The position numbers were made by a program, and so were the translations under genes. DNA of 64,000 nucleotides from positions 1-64,000 of the forward strand of contig CAITIQ010000377.1 of the NCBI GenBank assembly GCA_903892415.1, written 5' to 3'. This document shows positions 9,243 to 17,243 of this stretch, piece by piece (position 1 is the first letter of the stretch; each line of letters opens with the position of its first letter). The notes under the pieces were generated by a model. The model was not told where the DNA came from. It searched no databases and saw nothing but the letters and a program-made list of their open reading frames with translations. This stretch comes from an uncultured delta proteobacterium (GTDB lineage: Bacteria > Myxococcota_A > Polyangia > Polyangiales > Polyangiaceae).

Positions 9243-9827
9243 GTGACGAGTCGACGGTTCATCGAGCTCTTGTTGGTGGCAGGTTTGGCCGGCTGTTTGG
9301 AGGCCAAGGGCGCTGTGGACCCGGCGCTTGCGCCTCGGGATGTCGCCCTGCCCGACGGCATGGCGCTGCCCGAGACCTGCACGCCGAGCGGCGTGGAGCT
9401 TTGCTTCGATGCCACCGACAACAACTGCAACGGCCTTGTGGACGAGGGCTGCGGTATCCACTCGGGGATTTTGCAGTTCGTCGCCAAGTGGGACGATCCG
9501 CAGGCGGACGTCGAGCTCGAGGTCACCGACGTAAACGGCGATATCGCCGAGGTGCATAGCGCGACGTCGGCGGGCCTTTACAAGGAGCGCAACTGCCCCG
9601 AAGACCCGCTGTGCCAATACGCCCCGCTGGAGAACGTTTACTTGGTCGGCGCCGAGCCCGAGCCTGGGCGCTATCGCGTTGCTGTGCGGCTCAATCGCTT
9701 GGGCGGCGCCATCCCGCCGCTGCGCGTGCACCTCGGCGTGCGCGTGGGCCAGCGCTCCTACAGCCTCGCCTTCGACCTTTCTCCCGGCGCGAAGACCAGC
9801 GAGCGCGCCTTCGAATTTACGCTCTAG
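9243..9827 (+). CDS. Lipoprotein with MopE-type metal-binding motif
   Basis: 194 residues. GTG start at 9243 preceded by AGGACG. A signal peptide ends in the lipobox LAGC (Cys ~17). After a short linker comes the motif DATDNNCNGLVDEGC, the DxDCN..DEGC signature of MopE-like metal-binding repeats common in myxobacterial secreted proteins. The rest (VELEVTDVNGDIAEV, then Cys-rich NCPEDPLC) looks like a beta-sandwich domain. It probably sits in the outer membrane or periplasm; function unknown. Its stop codon lies in a CTAG shared with the stop of the convergent GT39 gene. Confidence 0.75.
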   Translation: MTSRRFIELLLVAGLAGCLEAKGAVDPALAPRDVALPDGMALPETCTPSGVELCFDATDNNCNGLVDEGCGIHSGILQFVAKWDDPQADVELEVTDVNGDIAEVHSATSAGLYKERNCPEDPLCQYAPLENVYLVGAEPEPGRYRVAVRLNRLGGAIPPLRVHLGVRVGQRSYSLAFDLSPGAKTSERAFEFTL

Positions 9828-11488
9828 CGCGCGAGCTCGTCGTTGCGGAAGAACAGGTCGAAGTCGCCGATCGTCTTCTCGTAGTCGTAGTTCGACTCGA
9901 GCAGATTCGCGAGGGCCGTGAACTTGTAGAGCGCCCTCGCGGAGTCATCGTTGTTGCCGGTGACTTGGGCAAAGACGTCGCGGTGCTCGACCACGATCAC
10001 GAGCGGCGGCTTGGCCGCCAGCTCCTTCATCAGCGCGGCCTGCATTGGCTCATGCGACCACTCGGCGCGCTGCGGTACGTTATAGATGTAGCGGCTCGCG
10101 AGCGGCCTCTCTGCGAGGTCGTAGATGACGCATTCGAAGCCCCAGACGAAGATGGGCTCGGCCTCGCGCCCGGCGGTGCGCTGCTTGATGTATTCGGCTA
10201 CCGCGCGGTTCTCTCCGGCATGGACGTCGGCCACGCTGGCCAGCTCGTCCCATTGCGCAGTCGTGCCGTTGCGAGTGGCGAGGTGCAGCCGCAGCTGCGA
10301 GCGTTCGACGAAGGTGTCTCCGAAGCTTGGCACCGGATAACGAAGAATGAACGCAATAGCGAGTATCGCTACGAGCGCCCCTCGACCGAACGGGCCCCAA
10401 TGTTTTAGCCCCTGCCACGCGCGCACAATCCCCAGGCCGGCGAGCATCGCCGTAAGCGGGAAGGTCGCTCCCCAGTGATAGGGGAAGAACTTCCCCTGCA
10501 GCACGATGCCCGAGACATGCACGAAGATGCAGCCGAGTAGCACCAAAACGAACGGAACCTGGCGCCGCTCGGGACGAGCCACGGCCAAGCAGATCATCCC
10601 TGCGAGCAAGATGCCCGAATAGCCGGTTAGCCACTCGGTTAGCCCGTAGTAGATCATGCCGGTGGTGCTCACCCCCACCCAGCTAAGCTTTGTGTAGTAG
10701 GGCGTGAATACGAAGAGCACCTCGCGCAGATCGGCCAGGGCACCGGTGGCGCTAAACCATAATCCGGTTAGCACGATGGGCGTGGCGCCGCCCACCGCCG
10801 TAAGCACGAGCGGTTTAGCGACCTCCCACCACGAAACGGCTGTTCCGCTGCGCTTTGCGGACCAGAGCGCGATTGCGCCAGCCAAGGCGGGAATCGCCCC
10901 GGCTCCGGCCAGCGGCGGCTTCATCAGCCCGGCCACACCGAAGAAGATTCCGCAGGCGACCCAACGCACGAGCGGGCTTCGCCAGCGCGCGACAGCTGTC
11001 TCGCGCTCGGCGCCGAGAGGCGCCAGCAAGAGCCCCAGCAAGGTGATCGTCGCGCCGAAGCTCTCCGGCTGCGCGGTGTGCCAAAAGTCGAGCTGAGCGT
11101 GCACCTGGCTGGCCAGCGCAGCCGCGACGTAGCCAGCATTGGTGCCGCCGAAGTGACGCTTGCTCAGCTTCACCATCGCCCAGGCGGAGCCGATCATGCT
11201 GGCCGCCTCGAGCAGCCGAATCCCCGTCTGCTCCGCGCCGAACAGCGCTCGCGAAAAGGCGTACACCAAGAAGATGCCCGGCGGCTTGAAGTCGAAGGCG
11301 TCGCGGTAGGGCATCCCGCCGTTCAGCATCTCGCGCGCGACCAGCGCGTAAATCGACTGATCCCGCCCGTAGTCGAAGGAGCTCACGAGCAAGGCTGAAA
11401 GCAGGACGACCAAGCCGGCGCCGATTTGCAGCGGACGGTTGGTAGGCTCTTTCGAAGCAGAAATTTCGCGATTGCCCGGGCTTGTCAC
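9824..11488 (-). CDS. GT39-type membrane glycosyltransferase (ArnT/PMT-like)
   Basis: 554 residues, with about ten or more membrane helices and a C-terminal soluble part. The first periplasmic loop carries FDYGRDQSIYA near residue 38 and the following RDAFDFKPPG, matching the acidic first-loop motif of GT39/GT83 enzymes that use polyprenyl-phosphate sugars to glycosylate protein or lipid on the outer face of the inner membrane. Start is GTG 11488 with GAGG six bases upstream. Substrate unknown. Confidence 0.8.
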   Translation of the reverse strand: MTSPGNREISASKEPTNRPLQIGAGLVVLLSALLVSSFDYGRDQSIYALVAREMLNGGMPYRDAFDFKPPGIFLVYAFSRALFGAEQTGIRLLEAASMIGSAWAMVKLSKRHFGGTNAGYVAAALASQVHAQLDFWHTAQPESFGATITLLGLLLAPLGAERETAVARWRSPLVRWVACGIFFGVAGLMKPPLAGAGAIPALAGAIALWSAKRSGTAVSWWEVAKPLVLTAVGGATPIVLTGLWFSATGALADLREVLFVFTPYYTKLSWVGVSTTGMIYYGLTEWLTGYSGILLAGMICLAVARPERRQVPFVLVLLGCIFVHVSGIVLQGKFFPYHWGATFPLTAMLAGLGIVRAWQGLKHWGPFGRGALVAILAIAFILRYPVPSFGDTFVERSQLRLHLATRNGTTAQWDELASVADVHAGENRAVAEYIKQRTAGREAEPIFVWGFECVIYDLAERPLASRYIYNVPQRAEWSHEPMQAALMKELAAKPPLVIVVEHRDVFAQVTGNNDDSARALYKFTALANLLESNYDYEKTIGDFDLFFRNDELAR

Positions 11489-11562
11489 CGGGCCTCATTA
11501 GCACGATGTCGCATGACCGGAAGCTGACACCCGCGCTGGGCTCGCTGCGCTAGGCCTAGAGC

Positions 11563-12678
11563 ATGCGAGTCCTTGCTGTCGTCAACGAGCGGGCGCGTCG
11601 AGGTGGAGCCAACGTTGCCCGGGTGATTCGATCGCTGCTGCCGAACGCGCAGGTCGAGCTCACACGCAGCCTCGAGGAATTGACCGCCCTGGCGAAGAGT
11701 CTCGCAGGCGAGCCACCCGGCTTGATCCTGGTCGCGGGTGGGGACGGTTCGGCGGCGGCGCTGTTGAATGCTCTCAAAGCCACCCGCAGCGCCGAGGTTC
11801 CGCGTTCGCTCGGCAGGCTGGCCTTGCTCAAGCTAGGCACCGGTAACGGCTGGGCTAACTCGGTGGGGGCGCCTGCCTTCGAGTTCTCGCTCACGCGTCT
11901 GCGGCGAGCGCTCGAGCGGGAGCAAAACCTGCCGTTTCGCCGCTTCGACCTGCTCGAGGTGGAGGGGTTGATCGCGCAGTTTGCGGGCACCGGTTGGGAT
12001 GCCGAGCTGATCGACGACTTCCACGCGCAGAAGACCGAGCCCAGCTTGTTGCCGCGGCGAGTGCGGCAAGGGCTGTTTGGCTATCTCAACGGCCTTTTCA
12101 CGCGCGCCGTGCCTCGCAATCTTGCGCTGCCTCGCGTCGAGGTGGAGGTGGAAAACCTCGGCGGGCCAGCGATGGCGGTGAGCTCCGCGGGGACCGCCTA
12201 TGAGCTCGCCGATACGCAAGCCGGTGGTTCGCGCGCGCAGGTCTACTCGGGCCCAGTCAGCGTGTGCTCAGTCGGGACGAGTCAGGAGTGGGGCTTTCGC
12301 TTCAGGGCCTTTCCCTTCGCCGAGACGGTTCCCGGGACCTTCAATCTGCGCATGTACGTCGGCGGTCCGATCGGTGCCTTGGCCCGAGTCCCAGCCATTT
12401 GGAGCGGCCATCACCCGGTCTCCAACATGCACAACTTCTTGTTGCAACGCTGTGAAGTGCGCTTCTCTCGCGCCGTGCCTCTGCAGGCTGGCGGAGATCT
12501 GATCGGCCACCGCGAGAAGGTTCATTACGCCGTCGCTCGCGAGACGGTCGAGGTGCTCGATTGGTCGCGGCTGATCGTGCCCGAACTCGCAGGTACACCC
12601 TGGTCCACGGTCGCGCCGACGGCGCTCGCGGGCCTGTCCAAATTAGTGCCCCCAGCGCTAGGACGATTCGTGTCCTAG
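11563..12678 (+). CDS. Diacylglycerol kinase catalytic-domain protein (lipid kinase)
   Basis: 371 residues. The N-terminal domain has the nucleotide-binding motif AGGDGSAAALLNAL near 65 and the second motif LLKLGTGNGWANS near 90-102, which correspond to GGDGT and GTGND of the DAGK/YegS/sphingosine kinase family. The C-terminal half is a beta-rich lipid-binding domain. It should phosphorylate diacylglycerol or a related lipid. Divergent from the GT39 gene across 74 bp. The replacement of the usual GTGNDFA by GTGNGWANS is a modest deviation. Confidence 0.85.
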   Translation: MRVLAVVNERARRGGANVARVIRSLLPNAQVELTRSLEELTALAKSLAGEPPGLILVAGGDGSAAALLNALKATRSAEVPRSLGRLALLKLGTGNGWANSVGAPAFEFSLTRLRRALEREQNLPFRRFDLLEVEGLIAQFAGTGWDAELIDDFHAQKTEPSLLPRRVRQGLFGYLNGLFTRAVPRNLALPRVEVEVENLGGPAMAVSSAGTAYELADTQAGGSRAQVYSGPVSVCSVGTSQEWGFRFRAFPFAETVPGTFNLRMYVGGPIGALARVPAIWSGHHPVSNMHNFLLQRCEVRFSRAVPLQAGGDLIGHREKVHYAVARETVEVLDWSRLIVPELAGTPWSTVAPTALAGLSKLVPPALGRFVS

Positions 12679-12729
12679 CCCGCGCAATTGACCCTTCGGA
12701 AAGGCTGAGAACGCCACTACTCTCCTTTC

Positions 12730-13767
12730 GTGGCTCTCCCTCGTCCGTTCAAATTGTTGGCTGCTGAACTCGAGCGTTCTTCACGCGCCGTGGTGCCCAT
12801 CTTGGGCTCTGGCTTCGTTACCCAGGCGGCGTTTTCGGGCGCGGCCTTGTTTCCTCCTGCGCGCGGTGAAAAGTCGCCCGCGCCGGTGGACTGGATCTCG
12901 CTCCTCAAAGGCGTCGCTTCGGAGTTCGAGTGCGGCTCGGCGACCAGCCACATTCACGCTGACGTCCCCGGCCAAACCACGTTGCTTTGGGATGCGATGG
13001 TCGCTGAATTGGCCGGCCGACCAACGGCAGATGTGAGCGCGCGCGGCGCTCGCAAAGCCGCTCACGTCTGGGAGTCGAAGATGCGGCGCAGCGTCGCTCG
13101 GCGCCTGCGTGAAGACGTCGCGACGGTGGAGCGCTCCCGTCCCTTCGTCGAGTCCTTCTTGCGGCTCGGCTGGGATGACGTGCTCTCCTTCAATTTCGAT
13201 AGCGTGTTGCTCCCTCCCAAGGTGCGGCCGGTGCATCTGGAACTCGGCGCGGCCAAGCGCGCTTCGCTGGTTGCTTCGGTTGGTAAGACGCGGGTTTGGT
13301 ATCCCCACGGCCACCTTTCGGAGCCGGACAGCATCGTGCTCGGTGCTCACGCCTACGGCGTTCGAATCGCAGCGATGCAGGCGGCCTTTGAAAAGCATGC
13401 GCGGCTCGCGGCTCCTCGTCCCACGCAAGACTTTTCGAGTTGGGTGGCGCTGCTGCTCGAGCGGCCGCTCTTGTTCGTTGGGCTCTCGCTCACGCGTGAA
13501 GAGTGGACGTTGTGGTGGCTCTTGTCGCAGCGCGCGCGCTTCCTTGCGCGGCGTCCGGTGCGCGTGGAGGGAGCGCTGGTTCGCAACGCTCGGCCGGGCG
13601 CTTACGTGTTTGCGCGTCGCCCTGCTTCGTCAGACCGGCTGGAAGCGCACGCGGCCTTTCAAACGCTCTCGCGAGCCTGTGACCTGCTCGGGCTAACGCT
13701 GCTTAGCTTTGATGACTTTGCCACTGGGTGGAAGTCCTTGCGTTCGGCGCTTGGCTGGCCCGAGTAG
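12730..13767 (+). CDS. SIR2-like domain protein (putative NAD-dependent enzyme)
   Basis: 345 residues, GTG start. The order of motifs is that of SIR2-like Rossmann proteins: GSGF near residue 26 (the GAGxS position), SFNFDSVL near 155 (the TxNYD position), YPHGHLSEPDSIVLG near 195 with the catalytic histidine, and LLFVGLSLTREEW near 250. This group includes NAD-degrading effectors of antiphage systems as well as deacylases. No partner gene (TIR, HerA, Argonaute) is adjacent, so it is an orphan. The last 75 bp overlap the 3' end of the convergent AraC gene. Enzymatic activity is inferred from motif conservation only. Confidence 0.75.
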   Translation: MALPRPFKLLAAELERSSRAVVPILGSGFVTQAAFSGAALFPPARGEKSPAPVDWISLLKGVASEFECGSATSHIHADVPGQTTLLWDAMVAELAGRPTADVSARGARKAAHVWESKMRRSVARRLREDVATVERSRPFVESFLRLGWDDVLSFNFDSVLLPPKVRPVHLELGAAKRASLVASVGKTRVWYPHGHLSEPDSIVLGAHAYGVRIAAMQAAFEKHARLAAPRPTQDFSSWVALLLERPLLFVGLSLTREEWTLWWLLSQRARFLARRPVRVEGALVRNARPGAYVFARRPASSDRLEAHAAFQTLSRACDLLGLTLLSFDDFATGWKSLRSALGWPE

Positions 13768-14718
13768 AGGCCGTTCATCCTTCTGTTGCTGCCTAAGGCG
13801 AAAGGTCCCGGGGGCCTCCCCGGTGCGGGCTCGGAAGAACTTCACGAAGTTGGTCGGCTCGGAGAAGCCGAGCTGTTCGCCGATGGCGGCGACCGTCTCT
13901 TCACTGTGTACGAGTGCGCGTTTGGCCTCCAGGACGACCCGTTCGTCGATCACCGTTTTGGCCGAAACACCGAGCGTTGCTTGGATGGTACGGTCGAGGG
14001 TGCGCGTGGAGCAGCCGAGGTTTTGCGCGTAGTCCTCCACGCGGCGGGTGACGCGAAAGGACCTCTCCACAGCCAAGCGAAACCTGCGCCCGCGTTCGTA
14101 TTCAGGCGCAGCTTGCTCGCTCGCCGTCTCCTTCATTTCGGTGGCGTAGGCGAGCCCAAGAAAGCTGCAAGCGAGTAGGTGCCTCGCCAGCGTGAGGCCA
14201 AGCGTGGAGCTGGTCTGGCTCGCGGCGATGCGACGAATTCGCTCGAACTGCGCGCGTAGCTCGGCGCGTTGCGTGGGCTCGAGTTGCAAGCGAGTAGGCC
14301 AAGCGAAGTCGTCGAAGAAGCCTTCATGCCAAGGATCTCCGCGTCGGTGCTGACGAGGCAGCAGGAAGGTGGGCGCGACGAGCAGCGCGAGCCCCTCCAC
14401 CTCGGAGCTGAGCCCGAAGCGGTGAACCTGGCCGGGGCGTACATGCAGCAAGCTGCCCGGCCGGCACGCATGCGACTGGAAGTCCACCTCGTGCTGGCAG
14501 CGCCCTGCGAGATAAAGCACGAAGATGTGGAACCCCATGCGCTCCACGACGCCCCTCGGCACGTGGTGGGCGAGCTCGGATAGCCGCAGCACCTCCACTT
14601 GATCGCCCGGCCGGCGCGGCTGCCAGCCCACCGCGACGATGCCACCGTTTTTGGCGTGTCTAGATATGACCATAAGGCGTCGAGAGTTGACCTCGATAGT
14701 AAGGGCGTTCGTTGGCAT
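13693..14718 (-). CDS. AraC-family transcriptional regulator
   Basis: 341 residues. An N-terminal cupin-like sensing domain (HVRPGQVHRF near 97) is followed by a C-terminal AraC/XylS double helix-turn-helix: VEDYAQNLGCSTRTLDRTIQ, then the second helix pair AAIGEQLGFSEPTNFVKFFR with the typical GFSE..F..FFR signature, and GEAPGTFR. ATG 14718 is used; an in-frame ATG at 14673 is possible. It is divergent from the SnoaL-like gene across 63 bp, so that gene is its likely target. The coding end overlaps the convergent SIR2 gene by 75 bp. Confidence 0.85.
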   Translation of the reverse strand: MPTNALTIEVNSRRLMVISRHAKNGGIVAVGWQPRRPGDQVEVLRLSELAHHVPRGVVERMGFHIFVLYLAGRCQHEVDFQSHACRPGSLLHVRPGQVHRFGLSSEVEGLALLVAPTFLLPRQHRRGDPWHEGFFDDFAWPTRLQLEPTQRAELRAQFERIRRIAASQTSSTLGLTLARHLLACSFLGLAYATEMKETASEQAAPEYERGRRFRLAVERSFRVTRRVEDYAQNLGCSTRTLDRTIQATLGVSAKTVIDERVVLEAKRALVHSEETVAAIGEQLGFSEPTNFVKFFRARTGEAPGTFRLRQQQKDERPLLGPAKRRTQGLPPSGKVIKAKQR

Positions 14719-14781
14719 CTTGCGACTCGCTTCACCCAGTGAGGCAAAAATTGACCATTCACGAGTGCGAGGAGAAGCGAG

Positions 14782-15543
14782 ATGAACCCGAAGCAGCAAG
14801 TTGAAGCGCTATTGCGCAGCATCGAAACCGGAGACCACCACGCGGCCGAGTGCATCAGCCAGGCCCAATACACGCAGCACAATCTTGCCGTCGGCGATGG
14901 CCTTGCGGGCTTTGGCGCAGTGCTGGCGCAGCTGCCAAAAGGCTCGGCGCGGGCGCGGCCGGTGCGCGTGTTCCAAGACGGTGACTTCGTCTTTGCCCAC
15001 ACCGACTACGACTTCTTCGGGCCGAAGATCGGCTTCGATCTGTTCCGCTTCGAGCAGGGCAAGATCGTCGAACATTGGGACAATCTGCAGTCGACGCCAG
15101 CGCAGGCGAACCCCAGCGGACACACCATGATCGATGGGCCCGTAACGCCCACCGATCTCGACAAGACCGAAGCGAACAAGTCGCTGGTACGCGCCTTCGT
15201 GGAGGACATCCTCGTCAACGGCCGCATGGAGAAGCTCGCCGGCTACTTCGACGGGGACAACTACGTGCAACACAACCCGCAGATCGGCGATGGCCTTTCC
15301 GGCCTCGGCAGCGCGCTCAAGGCCATGGCCGAACAAGGGGTCACCATGAAGTACGACCGGATTCACCGCGTGCTTGGTGAAGGCAACTTCGTCCTCGCCA
15401 TTAGCGAGGGGAGCCTCGCCGGCACCCACTCAGCGTTCTACGATCTGTTCCGCGTCGAGCAGGGGAAGATCGCCGAGCACTGGGACACCATCGAGGCCAT
15501 TCCGGCACGCTCCGAATGGAAGAACGAGAACGGCAAGTTCTAG
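14782..15543 (+). CDS. Tandem SnoaL-like (NTF2-fold) protein
   Basis: 253 residues made of two similar halves, each about 120 residues: YTQHNLAVGDGLAGFGAVL...FDLFRFEQGKIVEHWD in the first and YVQHNPQIGDGLSGLGSAL...YDLFRVEQGKIAEHWD in the second. These are hallmarks of SnoaL-like proteins of the NTF2 superfamily. No signal peptide. A strong ribosome site (AGGAG) precedes ATG 14782. Single-domain relatives are often detoxification or polyketide-type enzymes with unknown substrates; here the internal duplication makes a covalent pseudo-dimer. Likely controlled by the divergent AraC regulator. Confidence 0.85.
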   Translation: MNPKQQVEALLRSIETGDHHAAECISQAQYTQHNLAVGDGLAGFGAVLAQLPKGSARARPVRVFQDGDFVFAHTDYDFFGPKIGFDLFRFEQGKIVEHWDNLQSTPAQANPSGHTMIDGPVTPTDLDKTEANKSLVRAFVEDILVNGRMEKLAGYFDGDNYVQHNPQIGDGLSGLGSALKAMAEQGVTMKYDRIHRVLGEGNFVLAISEGSLAGTHSAFYDLFRVEQGKIAEHWDTIEAIPARSEWKNENGKF

Positions 15544-15557
15544 TGCTCGCCGCCGCC

Positions 15558-17243
15558 TCAGGCGATGGTGATCAGCAGCGTCTTCAGGTGCGATTCATGC
15601 CCGGGCGCCGGCGGAAAATCAGCCGGCGTCGGCAGGGCCTTCATCTGCTTCACGGTGACCTTGGCTTCGCGCGCGGCCTCATGCAGATAGCGACGGAATT
15701 TGACGGTCAAAATGCCGCGGTGGTTGGTGCAGGTCAAGAGCTGCCCACCCGGCTTGAGCACGCCAAAACAGAGCGCACCCAGCCGGACGAACTCTGACTC
15801 GGCGCTGAACACCGAGCTCTTGGTGGTGGAGAAGCTCGGCGGATCGACCACGACGAAGTCCCAGCGTCGGGTGCTGGCGCGCTCCTTCACCAAAAAGTCG
15901 AAGACGTCGCTCACGGCGATCTCGTGCTTCTTCGCGTCAGCGCCGACGCGCTCGAGGTTGCGCCGAGCCCACTCGAGCGCCGAGGCCGATACGTCGACGG
16001 TCATCGTCTTGCTGGCGCCCGCGGCAGCGGCCACGACGCTGAAGCCGCCCGTGTACGCAAACAGGTTGAGCACGCTCTTGCCTTTGGCCAGCCCAGCTAC
16101 GCGTTCGCGGTTCTGGCGCTGGTCGAGGAAGAGTCCAGTCGAAAGGCCGTCTCCCAGGCGCGTTTCAAACGGCGTTTTGTTCTCGAGGATCTCGAGTGGC
16201 TCAGGCGCTGCTTCACCCGCGACGGGCAAGCGAGGCGCGACGTTCTCTTGGCGCGTCGAGACCACGCGACTTGCGTTCTTGGGGCGCCGCTTGAGATACA
16301 CGCCGCTCACCCCGAGCTCGACCAGGGCCTCCACCATGGCGGTCTCGAGCTCCGCGCCGAATTCGCGATAAAGCGAGAGCACAGCGTAGGCGTCGTAAAG
16401 GTCGACCGTCGTGTCCGGCCAGCCGTCGCTCTCGCCGTTGAGCAGACGAAAGGCGGTGGTCTCACCAGGCAGCGGAATGCCGAAGCGACGGCCGGCGGCC
16501 TGCTCCAGCTCAGCGAAGAACTCGGCCTTGTTGCTCGGCGCGGCCTCTTGTTTGACCTGCAAGTTGAAGGCCGCGGGCAGCTCAGCGCTGACGGTGAAGG
16601 GCTGTCCGCTGCTCGGGTGCGTGATGGTCAGCCGCTCGGCGTGCAGCATCATGCGCCGACCGGGCGCGCCGCCGTAGATCGGATCCCCGACGATCGGCGC
16701 ACCGATCGCCGCGAGCTGAGCGCGCAGCTGGTGCGTGCGGCCTGTCTCCGGCGTCAGCCGAACCAACGCGCGTTTACCGGCGCGCCCGAGCGTCTCCAGG
16801 CTCGCGTGGGCCTCTTGTTCGTTGGGGCGCTTCTTATCGGTGTAGGGCCGGGTTGCTCGCCGCTGACCGTCTCCATCGCTAATCAGGTGCGAGAGTTTGC
16901 CTTGATCCGGTACGCGCCCTTCCACCATAGCGACGTACGACTTCTCGACCTGGCGGCCCTCGAACTGAGCAGCCAACGAGGGATTGGCCTCTTTGCGGCG
17001 GGTGAACAAAACCACGCCGGAGGTCTCTTTATCGAGCCGTTGGTGGATACCGAGATAGGGGGACTCGCCACGCTCTTTGAAGTGGGTCGTGAGCCACGTG
17101 ACCACGTCATCGCGGCGGCCCTTCTCGGCGGGATGGGTAGACAAGCCCCACGGCTTGTCTACGGCGATCAGATCCGCGTCGAGGTGCAGAATCCGCCGCT
17201 CCGGGAAGGAGCGGAACAGCGGCAAAACGAATTGGCCGCTCAC
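15558..17243 (-). CDS. Fused RluA-type pseudouridine synthase and RlmI-like rRNA methyltransferase
   Basis: 561 residues in two enzyme domains. Residues ~1-225 are an RluA-family pseudouridine synthase with the catalytic motif HQRLDKETSG (Asp71) and TGRTHQLR near 168. Residues ~235-561 form a class I methyltransferase of the RlmI/RlmK type: an RFGIPLPGE start, the SAM loop NLFAYTGGFS at 393-402, the catalytic-type motif VVDPPSFS at 465-472, and TCTNHRG. It probably modifies 23S rRNA at two sites. GTG start at 17243 overlaps the TGA of the upstream LolA-like gene (GTGA), so the two are coupled. Confidence 0.88.
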   Translation of the reverse strand: MSGQFVLPLFRSFPERRILHLDADLIAVDKPWGLSTHPAEKGRRDDVVTWLTTHFKERGESPYLGIHQRLDKETSGVVLFTRRKEANPSLAAQFEGRQVEKSYVAMVEGRVPDQGKLSHLISDGDGQRRATRPYTDKKRPNEQEAHASLETLGRAGKRALVRLTPETGRTHQLRAQLAAIGAPIVGDPIYGGAPGRRMMLHAERLTITHPSSGQPFTVSAELPAAFNLQVKQEAAPSNKAEFFAELEQAAGRRFGIPLPGETTAFRLLNGESDGWPDTTVDLYDAYAVLSLYREFGAELETAMVEALVELGVSGVYLKRRPKNASRVVSTRQENVAPRLPVAGEAAPEPLEILENKTPFETRLGDGLSTGLFLDQRQNRERVAGLAKGKSVLNLFAYTGGFSVVAAAAGASKTMTVDVSASALEWARRNLERVGADAKKHEIAVSDVFDFLVKERASTRRWDFVVVDPPSFSTTKSSVFSAESEFVRLGALCFGVLKPGGQLLTCTNHRGILTVKFRRYLHEAAREAKVTVKQMKALPTPADFPPAPGHESHLKTLLITIA

